NCBI GenBank assembly: GCA_937872165.1
Contig: CALMOR010000008.1
Span: 40,664-57,752 of the forward strand
Direction: 5' to 3'
Length of the DNA: 17,089 bases
Source: an uncultured Burkholderiales bacterium
Lineage (GTDB): Bacteria > Pseudomonadota > Gammaproteobacteria > Burkholderiales > Burkholderiaceae_D
The position numbers were made by a program, and so were the translations under genes. Positions 12,917 through 17,089 of this stretch are shown piece by piece. Under the pieces are notes generated by a model, which did not search any database, was not told the DNA's origin, and saw nothing but the letters and a program-made list of their open reading frames with translations. The number at the start of each line of letters is the position of its first letter. Position 1 is the first letter of the stretch.

Positions 12917-12920
12917 CTCC
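12917..12920 (-). promoter_or_regulatory. Shine-Dalgarno selecting the TTG start of the M23 gene
   Basis: GGAG with a 6-nt spacer to TTG 12910. An out-of-frame ATG at 12914 lies between them. GATGAT (12915-12910 side) and ATCATC can also pair around the start, with a 5-nt loop TGCAG. Confidence 0.6.
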
Positions 12921-12943
12921 GGTGCACCGTCAGCGACCCGCAC

Positions 12944-13408
12944 ATGAAACCGACTCGAGGTCATACCGCGACATCGGCAATCGACTTCCTGCAGCGCCAC
13001 GACGGAGCAGCCGGACTGCTGCCGGCCGCACAACGCATTCTGGAACTCCGGCAAGACCTTCTTGCCCTGATCCCGGCGAGCCTGCGGGAGACCTGCGAAG
13101 TGTCGGGATTCGACGACGAGGTCGTCGCCGTGCGCGTCTCGTCGGCCGGGGCCGCCGCCAAACTTCGTCAGACCTTGCCGCGCGTGCGCGACGGCCTGCT
13201 CGACCGGGGTTGGAAGGTTAGCGCAATTCGGATACGCGTTCAACCGACGCGTTCTCCAATCGTTTCAACGACTTGGATGGCGCCGTCGCAGGCCGCGATC
13301 CCGGTCGGCGGCGTGGCAGCCTTCGCCGATCTCGGCCGCGGCCTGGAGGCTTCGCCGCTCAAGACGGCCGTCGAACGCCTCGTGCGTCGACGCGGCGGAG
13401 GTACGTGA
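12944..13408 (+). CDS. dciA: DciA-family (DUF721) replicative-helicase loader protein
   Basis: 154 aa. The core LELRQDLLALIPASLRETC followed by VSSAGAAAKLRQTLPRV and DRGWKVSAIRIRVQP is the DUF721 KH-like fold; the C-terminal ASPLKTAVERLVRRR matches the usual closing helix of betaproteobacterial members. DciA proteins interact with and help load DnaB in bacteria that lack DnaC. Location between lpxC and the M23-secA genes, on the opposite strand, is the familiar betaproteobacterial arrangement. No Shine-Dalgarno is evident before ATG 12944, and its promoter must overlap the divergent M23 coding region. Its stop is 6 bp from the lpxC stop. Confidence 0.85.
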   Translation: MKPTRGHTATSAIDFLQRHDGAAGLLPAAQRILELRQDLLALIPASLRETCEVSGFDDEVVAVRVSSAGAAAKLRQTLPRVRDGLLDRGWKVSAIRIRVQPTRSPIVSTTWMAPSQAAIPVGGVAAFADLGRGLEASPLKTAVERLVRRRGGGT

Positions 13409-13414
13409 CGCCGC

Positions 13415-14353
13415 TCAGGCGGCGACGAGTTCGCCCGCGAGACCGAACGTGAACGCGCGCGGCGCCTTCGCCTCGTCGTCGAAGGTGACGACTTCATAGG
13501 CCGACTGGTCGGCCAGCAACGCCCGCAGCAGGCGGTTGTTCATCGCGTGGCCCGACTTGTGCGCGCTGTAGGCCCCGATCAACGGATGGCCGACGACGTA
13601 GAGATCGCCGATCGCATCGAGGATCTTGTGCTTGACGAACTCGGAAGAGTCGCGCAGCCCTTCGCCATTGAGGATGCGGTACTCGTCCATCACGATCGTG
13701 TTGTCGAAGCTGCCGCCGCGCGCGAGTCCCATCGATCGCAGCGCTTCGGCCTCGTGCATGAAACCGAAGGTGCGCGCGCGTGCGATGTCCTTGACGTACG
13801 ACGCCTCCGCGAAGTCGATGCGGTGGCGCTGCCCGGTGGCGTCGATGGCCGGATGCCTGAAGTCGATCGAGAAGTCGAGCCGGAAGCCGAAGTAGGGGTC
13901 GAGGCGGACCCATGCATCGTCGCCCGCGCGGTCCTCGACGCGGATCTCGACCGGCTTCCTGACGCGGATGAATCTCTTCGCGCGCGATTGCTCCTCGATG
14001 CCGGCCGACTGCAGCAGGAAGACGAAGGAGCTGGCGCTGCCGTCCATGATCGGAATCTCTTCGGCCGTGACGTCGACGTAGAGGTTGTCGATGCCGAGGC
14101 CGGCACAGGCCGACATCAGGTGCTCGACCGTCGAGACGCGGACGCCTCCCGACTCCAGCGTCGATGCGAGACGCGTGTCGCCGACCGAGAGAGCGCTGGC
14201 GACGATGTCGACCGGCGGATCGCGGTCGATGCGGCGAAAGACGATGCCGGTGTCGGGCGCCGCCGGGCGCAACGACAGCACGACACGGGTCCCCGAATGG
14301 AGGCCGATCCCGGTGGCCTTGGTAATTTCCTTGATCGTCCGTTGCCGCAACAT
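13415..14353 (-). CDS. lpxC: UDP-3-O-acyl-N-acetylglucosamine deacetylase LpxC
   Basis: 312 aa, a full-length zinc deacetylase catalysing the committed step of lipid A synthesis, so the host makes LPS. Visible: start MLRQRTIKEITKATGIGLHS, VSTVEHLMSA with Glu77 and His78, PIMDGSASSFVFLL, KHKILDAIGDL with His242 and Asp246 (zinc ligands with His78), and HKSGHAMNN with the catalytic His269. The ATG at 14353 gives the canonical N terminus. In Betaproteobacteria it usually follows ftsZ; here an M1 peptidase gene precedes it, and lpxC has its own -10 box in the 47-bp gap. Convergent with dciA across 6 bp. Confidence 0.98.
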   Translation of the reverse strand: MLRQRTIKEITKATGIGLHSGTRVVLSLRPAAPDTGIVFRRIDRDPPVDIVASALSVGDTRLASTLESGGVRVSTVEHLMSACAGLGIDNLYVDVTAEEIPIMDGSASSFVFLLQSAGIEEQSRAKRFIRVRKPVEIRVEDRAGDDAWVRLDPYFGFRLDFSIDFRHPAIDATGQRHRIDFAEASYVKDIARARTFGFMHEAEALRSMGLARGGSFDNTIVMDEYRILNGEGLRDSSEFVKHKILDAIGDLYVVGHPLIGAYSAHKSGHAMNNRLLRALLADQSAYEVVTFDDEAKAPRAFTFGLAGELVAA

Positions 14354-14390
14354 GGCAGTCCCCGCTGTTCTAATTCTTTGATTCGCCGGC

Positions 14391-14396
14391 ATTCTA
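14391..14396 (-). promoter_or_regulatory. Predicted -10 box of lpxC
   Basis: Leftward TAGAAT (5 of 6 to TATAAT) in an AT-richer 47-bp gap, 37 bp before the lpxC ATG. The -35 region would fall inside the last codons of the M1 peptidase gene and is weak. Confidence 0.45.
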
Positions 14397-14400
14397 CGCA

Positions 14401-17089
14401 TTATTGCTTTGCAACATAAGCCTTCAGCGTCGCGCGCTGGATCTGGCGCGCGGCGAGGCAGATGCCGATGCGTTCGGTCGCCTGCGCGTAGTTGCGGGCC
14501 CCGCCCGGCGACTGCGCGGCGCGCTCGGCGAAGGTGGCGTCGAACTCGCTTTTCCCGGCAGCGTCGCAGATCCGCGCGCCGATGCCGGGGAGGGCACCGC
14601 CGGAATTCTCCGGCAACCGCCGAAGGACCGCGTCGTAGTGGCCGTGCAGGTAGCGCACCGCGTTCAGCGCGGACACCTCGTCGGCCGCGGCGCCGCGCTG
14701 CATCGCCGTCAGCCCCTCGCGCGCGTCGGCGCGCTCCGCGAACAACGCGTCGTACGCGGCCTCCGCGAGCGCCGGATCGCGGAACGAACCGAGCGCGACC
14801 AGCAGCGCGTTGCGGTCGGCCCCGGCGGTCCGCGTCAGTCCGTCGAGGAAGGCGTCGAGCAGCTCGCGACCGCCCGAACCCTGCGCGGTCCGCGCCGCCG
14901 TCACCAGCACGGCCCTCGCACCGGACGGGTAGGGCGCCCGCGCTCCGACCCAGTCGCGCGACAGCCGGACGGCCTCGCGCTGCAGGTCCGCATCGACACC
15001 GAAGTCGGCGACCCAGGGCACCAGCGTCTCGCGCAGCGTCGGATCGCCTTCGCGGTCCGAGGACCGGACGGTCCAGCCGAGGGTCTTCCCCTTGGCTCCG
15101 AAGTTCTTCTGGACGTAGCGAGCGAAGCCTTCGCGGTCCACCCGGTCGTCGAGCCACGACGCACGCACCTGCGAAGCCAGGCCGAGGGCCGCGCCGCTGA
15201 CCGTGTTCTGCCGGTTGTTGGCGAAGCGCGCGGCGAACTCGAGTGCCAGGTCCGCCGGCCATTCGCCGCTGCCGAGCAACAGCGACGCATCGTCGAGCGC
15301 GGGAATCGCCTCGGACGGCAGCAGCGGCGTGCGAACCAGTTGCTGGTTCAGTTCGGCGGTCAGCGACGATACGAAGTAACCGCTGCCGCCGCGGTTCGGC
15401 AGGATCCACGCGGGGCAGGTCTCGCCGGCCGGCAGCGACACCACGGTCCGCGCTTCCTGGACCAGCGTACAGAGCTCGTTGAAGTCGCCGCCTCGGCCGA
15501 ACTGGAAGCACGCCGGGAAGGTCCAGCGCTGATTGAACGCTGGGTCGCCGACCGGGCGCGACGGGATGTAGCGGGTCTGGTTGAGCACCAGTCGCGGCGC
15601 GCTCTTGCCGTCGAGGCCGCAGTCGAGCGACACCGCCAGGCGAAGCGCGCCGGGCTGCTCGATGAACGTCCGCAGTCCGGCGATCATCGTCGCGTTCTCC
15701 GGTCCGGACTCGATCGATACCGCCGAGAAGAAGTCCTCGGCGCGCGCGTTGCCTTGCGCGTGTTCGAAGAGGTAGCGCCGGACCCCGTTGCGAAAGCGCT
15801 CCTCGCCGACCGCGTTCTCGAACATCGCCAGCACCGCGGCGCCCTTCTCGTAGGTGATCGGGTCGAACGCGTTGCCGAGATCGTCGAGCGTGTTGATCGG
15901 CTGACGCACCTGGCGCGTCGACGCGAGGCGATCGATCGCGATCGCGTTGCGACGACGGGTATCGCCGGACAGCCGCGTCTGCCATACCGGGTACGCCCGC
16001 TCGACGGCCTTGGCACTCATCCAGGTCGCGAACGATTCGTTGAGCCAGACGTCGTTCCACCATTGCATCGTGACGAAGTCGCCGAACCACTGGTGCGCCA
16101 TCTCGTGCGCCGCGGTGCTGGCCCACTCGCGCCGGAAGGTCTCGCTCTCCTGCTCGGGGCGCACGACCATCAACGGCATCTCGTAGGTGATCATCCCGGC
16201 GTTCTCCATCGCACCGAAGCCGACCGTGACCGGTATCGCCACGGCGTCGAGCTTGTCGAACGGATAGGGCTGCCCGAAATAATCCTCGAGCTGCTCGAGC
16301 AGCTTCGGCGTCGACTCCTTGGCGAACCCGACTTCGCCGGCATGACCCTTCGGGACGATGTAGCGCAGCGGCGTGCCCTTCTTGCCGGCACGGCCTCCGT
16401 CGACGACGTCGAACGGGCCGACCGCGAACGCGACGAGATAGCTCGGCAGCGGCGGCGTCGGCGCGAAACGGACGCGCTTCATCGGGATCGACGGCGGCAC
16501 CACGGCAGCCGGCGCGGCGCCCTTGCGAACCGCAGGCTCGACCGTCGGGGTCGCGATCCTTTCCTCGCCGGTGATCGGGGTGTTGGAGATCGCGACGTCG
16601 CCCGCGGGCACCACCAGCGACAAGTGCCACGGCGTCTTCCAGCCGGGCTCGTCGAAGCAGGGAAAGGCCCGTCGGGCGTCGGTGTCCTCGAACTGCGTGA
16701 AGGCATACCAGTTGTCGCCGTCCTGCTGCCTGAAGATGCCGGCGGTGTCGATGCGATCGATGGCGCCGTCGTAGTCGAGCGTGACGACCGCGCGTCCGGC
16801 CGGTATCGGCGTCGCGACCTTCAGCCCGACGAAGTCGTGCCCGCCCGCGACCGCCTTCGCGACGAGGGTCTTGCCGCCCGCGACGACGGTCGCGCTGCGC
16901 ACGTCGAGGCGGCGCGCGTTCATCCAGAAGAAATCGGTCGGGCTCGTCACGTCGACGTGGATGACGATGTGTCCGGTGAAACGGTCCTGCGTCGGGACGA
17001 CGGTGAGCTCGGCCTCGTATTCGAGCGGCCTGACCGCATCGCCGAGGCGCATCGCCGGCGGTGTCGGCGCGGCGGCCACGATCCTGCGG
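14401..17089 (-). CDS. M1-family metalloaminopeptidase (gluzincin), 5' end outside window
   Basis: At least 892 aa read from a GTG at 17079, but the frame is open to the window edge and homologues often carry an export signal, so the true start is probably beyond 17089. Zinc aminopeptidase removing N-terminal residues from peptides. N-terminal beta domain from RLGDAVRPLEYEAELTV; the substrate-recognition motif GAMENAG at 289-295 (numbered from 17079); zinc motif HEMAHQWFGD at 325-334 with the third ligand Glu348 in WLNESFATWM, giving HExxH-x18-E; then a long helical C-terminal domain (about 540-890) like that of ERAP/puromycin-sensitive enzymes. All catalytic residues are present. It occupies the place where ftsZ often precedes lpxC. 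It ends TAA, 47 bp before lpxC. Confidence 0.95.
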   Translation of the reverse strand, partial: RRIVAAAPTPPAMRLGDAVRPLEYEAELTVVPTQDRFTGHIVIHVDVTSPTDFFWMNARRLDVRSATVVAGGKTLVAKAVAGGHDFVGLKVATPIPAGRAVVTLDYDGAIDRIDTAGIFRQQDGDNWYAFTQFEDTDARRAFPCFDEPGWKTPWHLSLVVPAGDVAISNTPITGEERIATPTVEPAVRKGAAPAAVVPPSIPMKRVRFAPTPPLPSYLVAFAVGPFDVVDGGRAGKKGTPLRYIVPKGHAGEVGFAKESTPKLLEQLEDYFGQPYPFDKLDAVAIPVTVGFGAMENAGMITYEMPLMVVRPEQESETFRREWASTAAHEMAHQWFGDFVTMQWWNDVWLNESFATWMSAKAVERAYPVWQTRLSGDTRRRNAIAIDRLASTRQVRQPINTLDDLGNAFDPITYEKGAAVLAMFENAVGEERFRNGVRRYLFEHAQGNARAEDFFSAVSIESGPENATMIAGLRTFIEQPGALRLAVSLDCGLDGKSAPRLVLNQTRYIPSRPVGDPAFNQRWTFPACFQFGRGGDFNELCTLVQEARTVVSLPAGETCPAWILPNRGGSGYFVSSLTAELNQQLVRTPLLPSEAIPALDDASLLLGSGEWPADLALEFAARFANNRQNTVSGAALGLASQVRASWLDDRVDREGFARYVQKNFGAKGKTLGWTVRSSDREGDPTLRETLVPWVADFGVDADLQREAVRLSRDWVGARAPYPSGARAVLVTAARTAQGSGGRELLDAFLDGLTRTAGADRNALLVALGSFRDPALAEAAYDALFAERADAREGLTAMQRGAAADEVSALNAVRYLHGHYDAVLRRLPENSGGALPGIGARICDAAGKSEFDATFAERAAQSPGGARNYAQATERIGICLAARQIQRATLKAYVAKQ

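Noticed and set aside
11934..12917. A 327-codon minus-strand frame overlapping the M23 gene with a GTG-ATG start
   Set aside because: It is Arg-rich and domain-free, while the frame from TTG 12910 carries the transmembrane segment and all M23 zinc ligands.

Overview
The window is dense, GC-rich bacterial chromosome made almost entirely of housekeeping genes. The order lpxC / dciA (DUF721) / M23 peptidase / secA, and a cytochrome-c-assembly gene divergent from ffh, are arrangements I associate with Betaproteobacteria. The -10 boxes (TAGAAT, GATAAT, TAAAAT) sit in short AT-richer islands, as is usual in that class. The assignment rests on gene order and protein resemblance from memory, not on a search. 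I see no mobile element, phage gene, CRISPR array, tRNA or rRNA.

Layout. (1) 1-1651: the 5' end of a CcsA/YpjD-type cytochrome c assembly gene (-), divergent from ffh (+). (2) 1828-2559: an OmpA-domain outer-membrane lipoprotein (+) whose stop codon interlocks with that of trpC. (3) 4968-2556: a compact trpG-trpD-trpC operon (-) with no trpE in view. (4) 5103-7820: a homodimeric pyruvate-dehydrogenase-type E1 (+), divergent from trpG and without E2 or E3 genes beside it. (5) 11646-7799: secA followed by a low-specificity L-threonine aldolase (-). The aldolase appears to start on a TTG that overlaps the secA stop and ends 22 bp inside the E1 gene. (6) 12910-11957: an M23 LytM-type peptidase (-) with a TTG start and a good Shine-Dalgarno, 33 bp from the divergent dciA (+). 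(7) 14353-13415: lpxC (-), convergent with dciA. (8) 17089-14401: a large M1 aminopeptidase (-), cut by the window edge.

The genes cover co-translational targeting (Ffh), post-translational export (SecA), envelope biogenesis (LpxC, the OmpA lipoprotein, the M23 peptidase), replication (DciA), tryptophan synthesis (TrpGDC), central carbon metabolism (E1) and amino-acid/peptide turnover (aldolase, M1 peptidase).

I did not find a clearly new multi-gene system. The most worthwhile observations are: an 11-bp inverted repeat with a third, direct copy around the predicted secA promoter; a secA start with no Shine-Dalgarno, overlapped by a small upstream ORF; an orphan E1 paralogue with an unusual C-terminal tail; a TTGA secA-aldolase junction; and three convergent gene pairs that overlap or nearly touch.
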